A DNA stretch of 64,000 bases from NCBI GenBank assembly GCA_000697665.1, contig KL197724.1:390009-454008 (forward strand). The letters are read 5' to 3'. The first letter of the stretch is position 1; every line of letters begins with the position of its first letter. The position numbers were made by a program, and so were the translations under genes. The notes beneath the pieces were generated by a model that did not search any database, was not told the DNA's origin, and saw only the letters and a list, made by a program, of their open reading frames with translations. Positions 11,548 through 23,349 of the stretch are shown piece after piece. Source of the stretch: Jaapia argillacea MUCL 33604. Lineage: Eukaryota > Basidiomycota > Agaricomycetes > Jaapiales > Jaapiaceae.

Positions 11548-14500
11548 ATGCCAGACGCCTACGTCTTGCACAGGATCCTTCGCCGAATAGCAGGCGCAGC
11601 TGTCGTTTCGTTCTATAACCAGATACACGTTATCGGAGGGGAGAACGTCCCAGAGGATGGGCCTATCATCGTGTGCGTCTTTTTTCGTTGCCCGCCCCTC
11701 TTTTGCGTTGCGCTGCTTTCTTTTATCGTGTTTTCTCTTGTCAAGTTTTATTTACCTTGCTGGATATTCCTCTTTCACCGCCCACTGGCCCGGTGTTATC
11801 GTTCTATACTTCGCCCCTCTCTTCACGTGTTTGTAAGAAAAGGCGTCTACTAACGTTTCTTCTAATGATACAGTGCAGCCACGCATCACAACATGATGCT
11901 CGACCCCGCCGTCCTTTGTGCGTCCCTCGTCCCGGTTCCCTCTCCACTTATTTACTCAACTCGCCCTATCCCCAACAGCCTCAGCATTCCCAACCCAACG
12001 TATCCTCCACTACTGGTCCAAAGCATCTCTCTTCGCAAACCCAGTCGCCGCCTACATCCTCCTCTCATCGGGTAATATTCCTGTTGCGAGGAAATCGAGT
12101 GATAGGAGAGTTTTGTTCCAGGGTGCGTTCTGTTTCTTCCTGTTCCTTTACCCCCACGCTCCTCATGTTCCTCAACCTTACCTCCTCGTTCCTTGACTCC
12201 CTTCCTCTGTTCCCTATTTCCTTCCCTCGCCCCTATTCCTCCCTTGTTGCGTCATCCAACGTGATTTGGGAGAGAAACCAAGGGGAGGAAACCCTAGAAC
12301 GATGATGATAACCATCTCAGGCAACCGCGACGCGTTCTCACCCTCGAGGTGGGACGCAATATGAGCTTGCAGAGAATCGCGTTGAGTTCTAGTGGACCCC
12401 TCTCTTCTTCGTTCCCATCTCCTCTATCTCCGTTCTCTCTCCTGGATACGAATGACTAACGCGCTCGACCAAATTACAGGCACGTTTGATGCGTTGGAGA
12501 AGGGGGAGATAGTAGCGCTTTTCCCGGAGGGGACGAGTTATACCGAGCCTAGGATCATGCAGGTCTGTCTCCCCCTCCTCTCTTCCTCCCTCATTCCAAT
12601 CTGAAACCCCGTTCGAACAGGTGAAAGACGGAGCAGCGTGGGCGGCACTCGAATATACCAAATACATGATGGAGAAATCTTCCGCTTCAAATGGGAAAGG
12701 GACGAAGAAGGACGTGAAGATTATACCCGTTGCTATTACCTATACCAACAAGAGCAAGTATCGGAGTGATGTACGTCTCCTCCCACTCCCTCCTCATCCC
12801 ATGTAACTCAACCCATCTTCTAGGTTATCATGGAGTACGTCCCTATCCCCGTCCCCGCAACAAACACTAACCAACCTTTCTACAGAGTCGGCAAACCCCT
12901 GGCTCTGACACCGTACCTCCCACAATTCCTAGCTGAGCCTAGTGAAGGTGGTGATCCGAGAGCTGCTGTGAAGCGATTGACGAGGGACGTTGAGAGAGGG
13001 TTGGTGCAAGGGACTATCAATGCTGGGGATTGGTGAGTTTTTTTTCTATTTTTGTGGGCGGTGTGCGTCGCTTTGGATGGGTGTATGCGAATTTTGGATG
13101 GGTGTATGCGCTGGTTTGGATGGGTATATGCGTTGGTGTGGATGGATATGCGTCGGTTTGAATTGGTACATGCGCTGTCTTGGATGGGTATATGCGCCCT
13201 TTTGCATGGGTGTGCGTCGCTTCGGATGGTTGCATGCGTTGTTTTGGTGGGGTATGTGTCGCTTCGGAGGGGGGTGGGTGTATGCCTTACTTGGGAAGAG
13301 ATATGCGCCCTTTGCCCCATGTTCCCCGCCCTACAGAACTGGGCGCTGTTCGCGGTGATAGTCGGCGGCGGTCGATGGGCGTGGCTATTATTGATTCATT
13401 CAATGGCCGCCTGACCCGTACCTTGTTCATTTCCCTATCTTTAACTCGATTGTCAAGTGTATTAATCAACGTTATATCATGATAGGGATACCCTGTATGC
13501 AGCACGAATGGCCAGGGATATGTTGTGGGATAAGGAAAGGTCTATCAATTTGGACGACTTCGTTGCTATATCGCAAACGTACGTCCATCTCACTCCATCT
13601 CTAATCTCCCAGGTCATCTAAGCCATGACCTTCACAGCCTAGTAGACCTCCTCAGCACCCCTCTCCCCTCCCTTTCCTCCACAAAACGTCACCTCCTGGC
13701 CTACCACTCCCTCCTCTCCTCAACAAACCTCTCTCATTCATCCCTCTCCTCCCTCCCACTCCCTCACACTCTCTCACCAAACTCGCCTGCTCCACTCCCG
13801 TCAAGGCTTTACGCGTTGATGGTGCTTGTGGGTGAGTTTTTGAAGGCTGCGGTGCGGTTCCCTTGGTTTGTGGGTCCTGTGTTGGTGCATGCTCCGGTTT
13901 ATATTATGGGGAGGCTTGGAGCTAGGTTGGTGGAAGAGGAGGAAGAGACGCAGGCGCAGAATAAGGTCGTATTCGGATTGGTGAGTACCGCGCTTGGCTT
14001 GCTCTGGAGATATGGTCTGATGCATTGTTTAGCTGCTGCTGTTGATGATATACCCTGCTGCGTTTGCGTTCTTGTGGGGTCTGTTTTGGTATACGAGGGT
14101 CGGAGCACTTGTGGCTGCCGTTATCGTTTGGGGATTTGCGAATTATCATAACAAGTTGATCAATGGTGAGAGTGTTTGCTTTCCTTCCCTCCTAAGCCTC
14201 CAGCTCATCAGTTGCTTGTGTGAATTTGGATAGATAATTACGAGCAGTGAGTGTCCCTGTCATTGACCTCTTTCCCGAAAACTAAGGAATTCTTTCCCTC
14301 AACAGCGCCAAACGAGTGGTAGCTGCTTGGCGAGTTCTAGTGGGTGTATGGGTGCCAAAGAAATGGGATCTATCCCTCAGTGCCTTGACGCAGTACACCA
14401 CTCCCCGCATACCACCCGAAAATCCATGGATCGACAGACCGAAGAAATCGGACTCAGGGACTTCGTCTAGTAGCCCTACTCCTAACGGAACGGCCAACGC

Positions 14501-15053
14501 TACTGCGTCTGGTTCGGGCGCATCGGGTCCAGCGAAACCAGCGTCAGCCTCAGGCTCAGGACAGAAGAGACGTCGACCCCCTTCTCGACGACTTATCCGA
14601 CACGTCCTCCGAGCACGAATCGAAGCTGCTCGGGCGTTGTCTTCGTTCTTCCAACAACTCGAAGCTTCAGCTTCTTCATCTCCATCTACGACTTCTAACG
14701 AAGGCTGGGTGCGCGCCTCTGCTCATCTGGTCAAAATCTACGGAGGTCGATTAGATAACCCCTCTCCTACCCCTTCTGCTTTCTCTTCAACCGTTCATCT
14801 CGGGAATGGTGGGCCGGTGGCTACCCCTGAAGGAGTGTTGACTGAGAAAGGAGCTACGGGGTGGAGGAGCACGAGAGAGGTTTTACAATTTTTGAGGAGT
14901 AGGGGTGCGAAGATTGGGGGGTTGGAGAAAGGATTTGAGGGGGAGTGGGCGGCTTTCAGCAGTGGGGAGTTGAGTTCGCCTGGGGAGGAGAGTGATTATG
15001 CGTTGGTGGAAGGTGAGGGTGATGTTAGTTGGGTGCCTAGTGGGGCGGATTAG
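11548..15053 (+). CDS. Glycerol-3-phosphate acyltransferase (Gpt2/Sct1 type)
   Basis: This likely catalyses the first acylation of glycerol-3-phosphate (or dihydroxyacetone phosphate) in phospholipid and triacylglycerol synthesis at the ER. Twelve exons read in frame to 677 residues: 11548-11672, 11874-11917, 11979-12122, 12480-12562, 12621-12770, 12824-12834, 12886-13032, 13486-13578, 13638-13980, 14033-14165, 14234-14246 and 14306-15053. Acyltransferase motifs are clear: block I THHNMMLDPA (HxxxxD), RKSSDRR, and block III FPEGTSYTEP followed by KDGAAWAALEY. Hydrophobic segments near residues 370-440 (for example LLLLMIYPAAFAFLW) would anchor it in the membrane. The C-terminal quarter is Ser/Gly-rich and poorly structured. 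Two exons are tiny (11 and 13 nt), and intron 7 is long and carries a minisatellite. The family call is firm; the exact fungal GPAT subgroup is less so. Confidence 0.85.
13060..13310 (+). repeat. Minisatellite in intron 7 of the acyltransferase gene
   Basis: Imperfect tandem units of about 20-25 nt, each centred on TTGGATGGGT followed by TATGCG or a close variant, fill most of the 453-nt intron (13033-13485). The strand is strongly G/T-rich. About ten units can be counted, with drifting length. No comparable array is present in the matching part of the pseudogene at 1.6-1.9 kb, so the array probably grew in this copy or was lost in the other. Confidence 0.75.
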
Positions 15054-15406
15054 TTCAGCATCTAGCGGGGTGGATCAGCAGGGTTCTTCATGGCCCACTC
15101 TCGGGACGAGGTATCTCAGTGGGTGTGGTAATGGTCGTAGCGGTATGATTTGGGTTATAGGGATCTGAACTTGGATTTCTTTACATTGCTATGTATAGTG
15201 TCTTTAATGGTCTTGATTTGGGAGGGCGAGGACTCCATCTTCCTATTCTCTCCTCACTAGAGTTGATCTCCCCGCGCATTGCTACTTGCTTTAACATGAT
15301 TTATCTCCTTGTGCTCTCCTTCCTGGTCGTGATGTTTGGCTGTGCCTAGAGAGATCATCGACGGCGTATGGAAGCTTGAACCTGACTCTGATCGCCGTCC
15401 GCTTCA
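15054..15406. other. Intergenic region, nothing seen
   Basis: About 350 nt between the acyltransferase stop and the HIT-finger gene start. It must hold the 3' UTR of the first gene and the promoter of the second. I see no open frame or motif worth naming. Confidence 0.5.
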
Positions 15407-16298
15407 TGCCACTTCGTCCTCGAGCCCCATGCCAAGTCTGTAACAACGATGAGAGTAAGTATACTTGTTCAAAGTGTATGATCGTCTAGTGAGCTTGTCG
15501 TCGCGTCGGTCTTTCTACTCAAACTCATGCTACTGGAATTCGGGCATGAAGTTGTAGCGTTGGGTGCTTCAAGTCTCACAAGGGTACGCCTGCTTTACCT
15601 CCTGTCCTCGGTGGTGAATTGACATAGAGGTCCATCTTCGTATAGAGCGGATATGTGTTCAGCAAGTCGGAGTCTCCTCGTCCATATCTGATGCACCTGC
15701 CCCTCCGTTAGAAGTGCCTGTTGAAGGTCAGTGCGTTATCATTCCCCCATCCTCCGAATATCGAGCTGACCATCCAACAGAGAGTATTAAACCTACAGAC
15801 TCATCAGAGTTGCTTCCATCCACCTCAAATCCACCCCTCCGCCGTCTCACCTCCCTTAACTGGCCCTACGTGCCCGAAGAATCAGCCTATCCAGATCCAC
15901 TGAAACGGAACGACCCTAAACCCTTGCAACTTCGTCAATACGAAGCCATCGGTCAGTTTCTACCCTGCCACCTTCTCTTCGTTCTTTCCATCTGATATCA
16001 AGTGACGGCAGCGACTTCCCCAGCAATCCGCAAAGCCCTTCTCTCACACCCCTCCCTTCCGACTCTCCTACGCTCTATCGACTCTCTCCGCGGAGCAGAT
16101 CGTGAAGACGCTCTTCAACGCGCACTAGGAGTTTCGAACGCTGATGATCTGGTTGGAGGCAGGAAGAAGGAGATGAGCAGGGAAGAGGAAGAAGAGAGGG
16201 ATGCGTTGAGAGCTCTGGCGGAAGCTGTTGAAGGTGCCGTGCGAGGCGGGAAGGAGGGTTTAGGGTTAGATTGGGGGGACGGAGAACAAGAGGAGTAG
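15407..16298 (+). CDS. HIT1: HIT-type zinc-finger protein, Hit1/ZNHIT3-like
   Basis: Members of this family help assemble box C/D snoRNPs in the nucleus through a zf-HIT domain. The finger is encoded across the first intron. Exon 1 (15407-15488) gives CQVCNNDE, then KYTCSKC and MIV; a Tyr codon is split, and exon 2 (15552-15583) continues with CSVGCFKSHK. Together they form the C-x2-C, KYxCxxC, YCSxxCxxxH pattern of the family. Later exons begin near 15624, at about 15780 and at 16012. They encode a conserved-looking region LTSLNWPYVPEESAYPDPL, then PKPLQLRQYEAIATSPAIRK and a helical, Glu-rich C-terminus ending at 16298. Exons after the second were chosen by frame and AG sites and are probable, not certain. 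Confidence 0.75.
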
Positions 16299-16636
16299 GT
16301 CATTGGATTGCATCTGTTGTACTCCTGTGGTCTGCTCAACGCTTTCACGACATGCAATTCAAAGTGAGCAAAAAGCACATCAACTTCTATAGTCAAACAA
16401 CAAAGCGACACTTCCATATATTATCAATCAGTGTCCAGTCGAGATAGGATGTCCCGCACGTTAGGTGGGTAGTGAGGGAGAAACAGTAGTAAAGATGAGT
16501 AAAGGACCGTCCAGATAATTAGCGCGTGGCAAAAAAGGATTGTTCAAATGTATGCGTCTCCCTCCCCGACTCGTCAACCACGCATGACCATAGCTCAGAG
16601 CAAAAACATCGTCCAGTAACCAGTGCGAGCAGTGCA
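16299..16636. other. Convergent intergenic region
   Basis: These 338 nt lie between the 3' ends of the HIT-finger gene and the aspartic protease gene. Only 3' UTR sequence is expected, and I see no other feature. Confidence 0.5.
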
Positions 16637-18490
16637 TCAAAGCACGAGCCTCATCCCCAACAGCCCCGCCAAAGCAGACCCAAGCATCGCCCACGCAAAG
16701 TTTGGAACCTTAAGCCCCGCAGCGCCGCTTGCGAATGGGTTAGATCCACCGCTGCTACCGGTCGAAGATGGACGTGCACCAGTGCCGGAGATTGAGATAG
16801 CAACGGAGGATGGGATACTCGTTGATCCTGAGGACACATCACAGTTAAAATCACAGTCGATGTGATGGGAGGGGTGGGTGAAGGGGTGACGTACCAGGAC
16901 CGCTACCACCTGCCGCACTGCTCAATTGTGCGAAGCCAACACTAGGCGGGTTAGCTCTGAAGACGCTGTAGACGTTTTTCTGTAGCACGACAAACCGAAT
17001 TAGCATTGGTGCTCCCGCTAGTCGAAAGACGAACATACCAAGAAAGTATCCCCAACGACCCAACTAGGACCTCCTCCACTACCCGCACTCGATCCCAAAC
17101 TCAAATCGAAGATCCCGCCCATACACATGGTGCTGCTAACTTGGCCGAGGTTCATATCGGCTGATGAGACGGGCCAGGATTTACCGCCAAAGGAGATTGT
17201 GGTCGTTAGGGTGGTTGAGCAGGCTGATCGAAAGAAAATCGAGGAGGAAAGTTAGCGATGACGTCAAAAGCAAGAGCATATTATGTCGAAAGTAAGAGTG
17301 CACTCACGGAAAGCGTAGAACCCCTGGTACTGACCCGTCAATGCCTGGCTTCCAGGCACACCGGCCCAATAAGCCTGCACACCAGCGCTCGGTCCACCGA
17401 TCAACGTGGTTCCAGTATCGATTGCAGCAAGCGCACTATTCCCCGTCGGCACCGTAACCGCCTTCCCACCCACAGTCAACCCCGTAACAGGCAACACCCA
17501 AAAGCTCGGTGTCACGCCACTCGGGAAGTTCAAAAACTCTATATTTCCAGTATATAGCGAAGAGTTTGTGCCCCCCAAAGTGAATTCACCACCATAAGTC
17601 TCAACGGGTGCTGATGGGTCGTCCACGAGGCGTCTCAGGTAGAAAGAGAATTCGGGTGTTGTGAATTGGTTTGCGTTGAAAAGGGCTTGCCAGAATGGCA
17701 TCGCTCCACTTGAAGCAATAGTTTGCCAACCCAGACCCATGAGACCTGCGGCTGTGCCAGTGAGGAACTGGGAGCTGACTTGAGTGACGGAAACGAATTG
17801 TTGTTGGGATACGAGGAAACCGCCCATGTTTAATGCATCTTGGGTGAGCGTTCCGGCCACGGCGCCCGAACCGTATTTTATTGAGACGGGGGTGGTGGAG
17901 AGGGTTGAGGTGGAAGACTTTGACGAGGAGTATTCGGGAGTGCCGGATGGGCAGGTTGAGCAACCCGTCGAGGCGAGCCAGAAGTCGGCGGAGCCGGTGT
18001 CGAGGATGACGTTGAATGTTTGTGCTCTGAATGCGGAACAGGTCAGTTCCGGGAGTGTTTCGAAAGAAAAGGGGTGATGGAGTGCGATGAATGGAAGACA
18101 TTACTGATGGAATTAAAAGGAGAGAGACATACGGTGTACCAATGCTAATAGATCCCAGATAACTCGAATCCGAATTCTTGTTTTCTTCGTCAGTCCTCTG
18201 CCTCCCTACCTCATAAAAAACATGGCAACGGAACACACCTGATCAATAATGGGCACCTCAGCCGTGTTCTGTCTCTTCCTCTTGCTCGACAATGGATCAA
18301 AACCATACTTGAGCCTAACAAAGTCCGCAGCTTTGACAAAACGATCTAAAGGATTGACTTCGCCACCATCTCGCCGGGATAATTGGGGGGTACGACGAGT
18401 GATTGGAACATGAATAGGGGAGCCGACTGGCGTCGCTGACACCAGGGGCGCCCAAAGAAAGGCGAGGAGGATGAAGGCGGAGGGCAACAT
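16637..18490 (-). CDS. Secreted pepsin-like aspartic protease (A1), probably GPI-anchored
   Basis: This is an extracellular or cell-wall endopeptidase of the A1 family. The start at 18490 opens with a signal peptide (hydrophobic FILLAFLWAPLVSATP) and a propeptide with a KRKR site. The mature part shows ENKNSDSSYLGSISIGTP, the first catalytic motif DTGSADFWL, flap-region sequence VSIKYGSGAVAGTL and the second catalytic motif AIDTGTTLIGG (about 17435-17400). VVGDTFLKNVYSVF and VGFAQL follow near the end of the fold. After the fold come a Ser/Gly-rich spacer and a C-terminal hydrophobic tail (NFAWAMLGSALAGLLGMRLVL-like), which suggests GPI attachment. About five introns interrupt it: after 18239, near 18130-18035, near 17290-17220, near 17040-16980 and near 16900-16830. 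All catalytic residues are present. Confidence 0.9.
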
Positions 18491-21400
18491 CGTTGGAGGT
18501 CAGACCCAAGCTGTACCACGATGTCCCTTATGACGAACTTGGCGCCGAGACGAAAGCGCTTACCCAGTCCGCAGCCCTGGCCGGACCCCGGACACCAGCC
18601 CCTCCGATATTCTGCCCCTCGGCAGTCTTACCCCCGATTTTCATCAGTAAATTTCTGCGATTATTCTGGGACAAAACCTCTCCCCCCCTCTGCTCTCAGG
18701 CCTGCGACAGAAAAGGAGCTTAAAAAGACTGAATATCCGAGACATTGAGGACTATATATAACCCTAACCTCGAGGCGTTCAGTCTCTGGGGGATGAGGAC
18801 ACGAATAGCCACGGGTGCAGCATGTTTATCCCACAAGCGCAGCGATGAGGGAAAATAACACACTCCTATGGATCGACGGATAATCGTGCATCTTGTGGCG
18901 TGAGCAGACCCCCTGCAGGACGCCTCGATTTTTTCATGACGCACAGGGCGTTGGCATCGCACTGATGACCAATGACAAGACACTTGCAGGCCAAGAGTTT
19001 CAGGTACATGGCTTGAGGGATGTCATCGAGTACCAGGATAGAACGGGCGTCTAATAGCCAAGAATATTGATGAAAACATGACGAAGACTTTCCGACTCCG
19101 TTGAAGTCGTATCGGAGGGAAGCCGACCATATCAGATAAGGAGGGGAGCACGACCGACAGGGAATCATTGGTTCTCGTGTGGAAGAAGCGTCGAAGGAGA
19201 GAAGCTCTGTAGTGTTGGCCAAGATAATCCGTCAAAGGACCACAATTAGCGATGAAGCTTCTTCAAGAAATTGGTCGAACGCATAAAAGTCAAACACGAA
19301 TGATGAGAAGAAGGTGCAAGAATTCGAAACTTTACAGGTAAGTCAGAGGAGACACTGACAGTCTTTCGAGCCACATCATAGACCATAGGAGCCTACAACT
19401 TGACCAAGGACAACATCCATATGCCAGACAGGTGAGGCGACAGGCCTTGTGGTAGCGGTGGCCAAGAAAGGAACACTCGCAGGAGCGGGTGGGTCCGAAA
19501 ACTAGTACGTTATGACAAGCATCACCAACGGATTCCGATCGTCATCAGAAATAGCCTCTGAGGCTCTGTCTCCAAAGCCCAGATATCTCTACCGCAGCCA
19601 AGGTTGGACTACTAGAGGCTCGAGACCAAATACAAGGCTATGCGCGGATCATAAGCGAAGTCGAGGTGAAAGCGCAGATCAAAACGAGCACAGGTGTTAC
19701 TCGGTGATTGGATATGTCGTTTGTGGGGGACGTGGTCGGTTTGTTGACGAATGGACTGTGAAAGGGTTCATTCAATGAAGCCGTTTATGGGCAAACAACG
19801 ACGTGGACTAACCTTTGATTCGGAGCCATAGCTTGGATGACAAACGGCAAGCAGATCTTGGCGACACAGCACGGATAGTAAAACACGATTGTGAAGTGGA
19901 TCCAAGTGGATATGTTCCGGCCATGGCAAACGGCGACAACCAAGAGATCGAACGACACGGCATAGGACACGACACGAAGCACGAGCAGAACGAGAGGGGC
20001 TATAGGGAAGTCCCCATAGATAAGTCGCGACGTCAAAGCAAGCGTCAAGCCCTCCAGCGCCGACGAGACAAGCCACGTATGTTCCAAACGTGGTCGGCAA
20101 CGAAGAACCGGCCACGAGTGCAAATATAGGACAGCGTGACTGAAGACTACCTCGGAGCAGATCTTCTAAAGGGAGGAAGCTGTGTCTCGGTGTTCTGGGT
20201 TGAGTCCATATACGGCCAAGAGGTGGGTGGATAGGCGGGGGTTTATCGCATTGCGATCAGCGAGGAGGTGATGTGAAGAATCAGCGGAAAGAACCCGTGG
20301 TTGAGGGCGTGACTCAGTTGCGACCAATCTGTGCCGTTTCAGAGGTGGTCTGCCCTCAGTATTACGAGCCTTCATCTATCTTTGAGTCCAGATAAGGTTG
20401 GGGATACCGGGTGCCGGGGGCTATCTTGCTGCGATCAGCTAGAAGAACCACTGCGTAGAGTGTTTATTCGTAAGAAGCGAGGAAGGTTGGGGGTGGACTT
20501 GGTTATGGAGGTAGGTCCATTCGTGCTTTGATATGTCCGATGGAGTATCTATAGGTAGGCGCGTAAATAGAATGAATTATGGAGACCGTCGGTCGAAAGC
20601 AAATGGGGTCAGCAAACCAAAAGAATAGAACATCCTGACTGGCATCGCCTTAGGCCCCCCAAGAATTACCGGGGAGAGTCCGAATCGCCATTGTGATCAA
20701 TACACATTCGTATTTCCGACGGAATAAAAGTGGGCGTACGCGAGGTAAACGTGGAGGTACATTGTGGAGATGTGACATCCACGTCGTCGACACATTGAAT
20801 AGGGTATGAAAACGGCATCCTTCAAAGGTGTTGATGGAAGTTGCCAAGAGATAATATAGCATCCTATCGATGGCGTCACAGGCGTCAGGTCCGGCAGGCT
20901 CTAAAGCTGTGAACGAGCACCATCAACGAAGGGGGGATAATTAAGGGGAGTTGGGTCAACGAACCAACTGACCAACTGTCCTGTGAACTCTTGATCGATC
21001 AACACAAAAGAACTGATGTAATGGGACGCTCCTTGGGTTGCCCCGAACTTCTCTGCTGCGCTAAGACCATAATAGTGGGACCAAGACCCAAGAGGCGGGG
21101 AAAGTTCTTCGGAACCGTTCCCCAAAGGACACAGTGGGGAATAAATGTTGATGGAACGTAACCCCCCACTATTTTAAGAATTCCCCGGTGGCCTCGGAGT
21201 TGAGGTCGGCGTTCAGTCAAGTATCCTCGCAAGTAGTGAGAGGAGATTGTGAAACTTCGAACTTGGATGGTCGGCAGCTTCAGTTTCGTCGGAACCGATA
21301 ATTATTCTGGGCAAGTATAATGAAGAATCGAGGACATGTGGGAACATGGGCTCCATTTGATGGCGTACCGTTGCACCTGCGACGCGAAGGCATACTCGGA

Positions 21401-23349
21401 GGGAGTTGGGATCATCGCATGTGTACAAGTTGATAGTGTACAGAAATTGGTGGTAAATTTGGCTGAAAGTTTAGAGGTGTAAAACGAAGTGCCAAGACTT
21501 TTGACACGGTGGAGGCCAAGTGACGGTTACGAACCAACAACACAACTTGAAGTAGACACGCTGTTTCGTATTTGCACCCAAAATGATGGGCTGGATCCTT
21601 ATTCGCACTGCGTAGAAGACCGGTATCAAACGGAGGTTTGAAGGTACGTGGAAGCAGCTGGATAGCGACCAAAGTCGTGAAAGGAACATCAGAACAGTTC
21701 TGTGGGAGGGGGGGGCAGTGCTTGGGACTCAAGGTGAAGGCATGAGAACCACTTAATCCAATGCGCTTTCATGTAGTTGTCCGTGTGCCATGCGTTTCGT
21801 ACAATAGAAATTACTGGCGACGGGGGTTCCTGGAACGGGGGAATATGTGTTGTAATGAAACTTGTAAAGAGCAATGTTGGACGCTGGGGGAACTCGATGA
21901 TGACCTGAAGAAGAGAGTACCGCATGGCATATGAGAATGGAAGCAAGCGGCGATGGCAATATACGTACTACGTGCATCAGAAAGGTCGGGTTCAATGCGT
22001 TCAATCCATACGATGGGCACAGTTAACCTTCACTGATCGCTGCAGGGTAGGGCGCGGAAGATCAGACATCCTTATCCATTTTCGCGGAAGCGAGGGCAGT
22101 GCTGCACAATTCAGCACAAGGGAATGCCTCACGACCAGCTCACGAGATGACTTGGATTTCGGCATTTCCGGAGAGGGAAATGTTCCTATCCTTTGGCTAG
22201 TAGGAGAACTCTCGCCATGGCGTTGATTGACCGTGTGCAGATGGTGGCCTTAACCCCATCCCTGGTGTTGCTTTGGAAACAGAGCAGTAGTAGCGACGTA
22301 GTCCATACCGACTCGACTTGGCACGATGAAAGCGCGCCAAGCAAAATGCCGAGAGGCGAGAAAATCGTCGGGAATCAGATCAGAAAGGTTCTGAATGGAA
22401 CATCTGGAATTTGGAAGGTGATTGGACTCATTGGAGTCTCCGATATTTACCCACCAAGACAAAAGATCCTTCGCGGATGAGGTAGTCGTTATCAGATGAA
22501 AGATTGGTTGGGACTGGGGAAGGCGAGTCGGCTTGTTGATCGAGATGATTCTCCATTTGAGCGAGCGGAAAAAAATGAGTCCGACGGGGTGAGACACACA
22601 GAGTCCAGATGTTCCGCTTGTATTGTATGGAGGTTGTTGAAGAGGTCGCAAATAATGAGTCGGGTGCCCGGACGATGCAGGATGCAGCAGAAAGCGAGCA
22701 CGGGCAGAGATGACCGTGTTGGGACCATATCTACGGAACCGAAGTGTCTCACGTACCCCATGCTCTCCTCTAACCCCTTGTCGATTCCCGGTTTTCTTGC
22801 TACACCCCGTATCATTCTCTGGGATGGCTGCGCTGCTTCAGCTCGAGCGAGTACTTAATACATGACGCACAAGGAGAGTTTCATTCCAAAAGTGGCACCA
22901 GGCCGAGGTTAACGGAGGAAATACGCTGAGGTGAAATCGCGTGCCGTTGCCGTTGTCCAAATCATTGCCTGGCAAGCAACCGGCAAAAGATTCCATCTCT
23001 TCATGTGGGCCTCCCGAATGTGGTCGTCCAGGTCAGGGGCGTTCTTCTTTGCGACGAGCCTATGGTGTCTCGTGTCCGTCCCAGATCCGCCTCACAATGT
23101 TCGACCCTCCGAACTTTGGAGGCTGTGTCTCCCTCAACAAACCTAAATTTGCCTTCTTATAACAAGTCACCTCGACCGTTCCAAATTCCTCCATCTCCCT
23201 TCGTTCTTTGCCCTCCGCTTGATGTTTACTTTCCCCTTCCCTTGGTGTCTGGGCCTATAGATTGCCTTTGTTCCGAAACCCTCCTCTTGCCCCTGCGCAC
23301 CATTCATTATACTTTGTACTTGTCTTGAGAACTCTCTCTGTTCTCCTTA
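18491..23349. other. Gene-poor 4.9-kb region, no supportable gene
   Basis: Open frames here are short (at most about 130 codons), overlap in several frames, and match no domain I know. On the minus strand a hydrophobic, multi-helix-like frame at 19785-20123 (for example APLVLLVLRVVSYAVSFDLL) and a frame at 18866-19222 with SILVLDDIP could be remnants of a membrane protein gene, but nothing joins them convincingly. The first 300 nt are the protease promoter (a TATATATAA run lies near 18755) and the last few hundred nt are the promoter of the transcription factor gene. I see no terminal repeats, target-site duplications or transposase motifs. Confidence 0.4.

Noticed and set aside
14282-14497. 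Minus-strand frames opposite the last acyltransferase exon and opposite other real genes (for example 36376-36984, 44440-44976)
   Set aside because: These are mirror frames of well-supported coding exons on the other strand, caused by codon bias.
18866-19235. Minus-strand frames with NGVGKSSS and SILVLDDIP, resembling Walker A and Walker B motifs of an ABC transporter or STAND ATPase
   Set aside because: The would-be P-loop lacks the first Gly at the needed spacing, no ABC signature or other conserved block is nearby, and the surrounding frames are short. It is probably chance similarity or too decayed to name.
19785-20123. Hydrophobic 112-codon minus-strand frame that looks like transmembrane helices
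   Set aside because: There is no recognisable family, no neighbouring exons that fit, and a competing frame of similar length overlaps it. Kept only as part of the gene-poor region.
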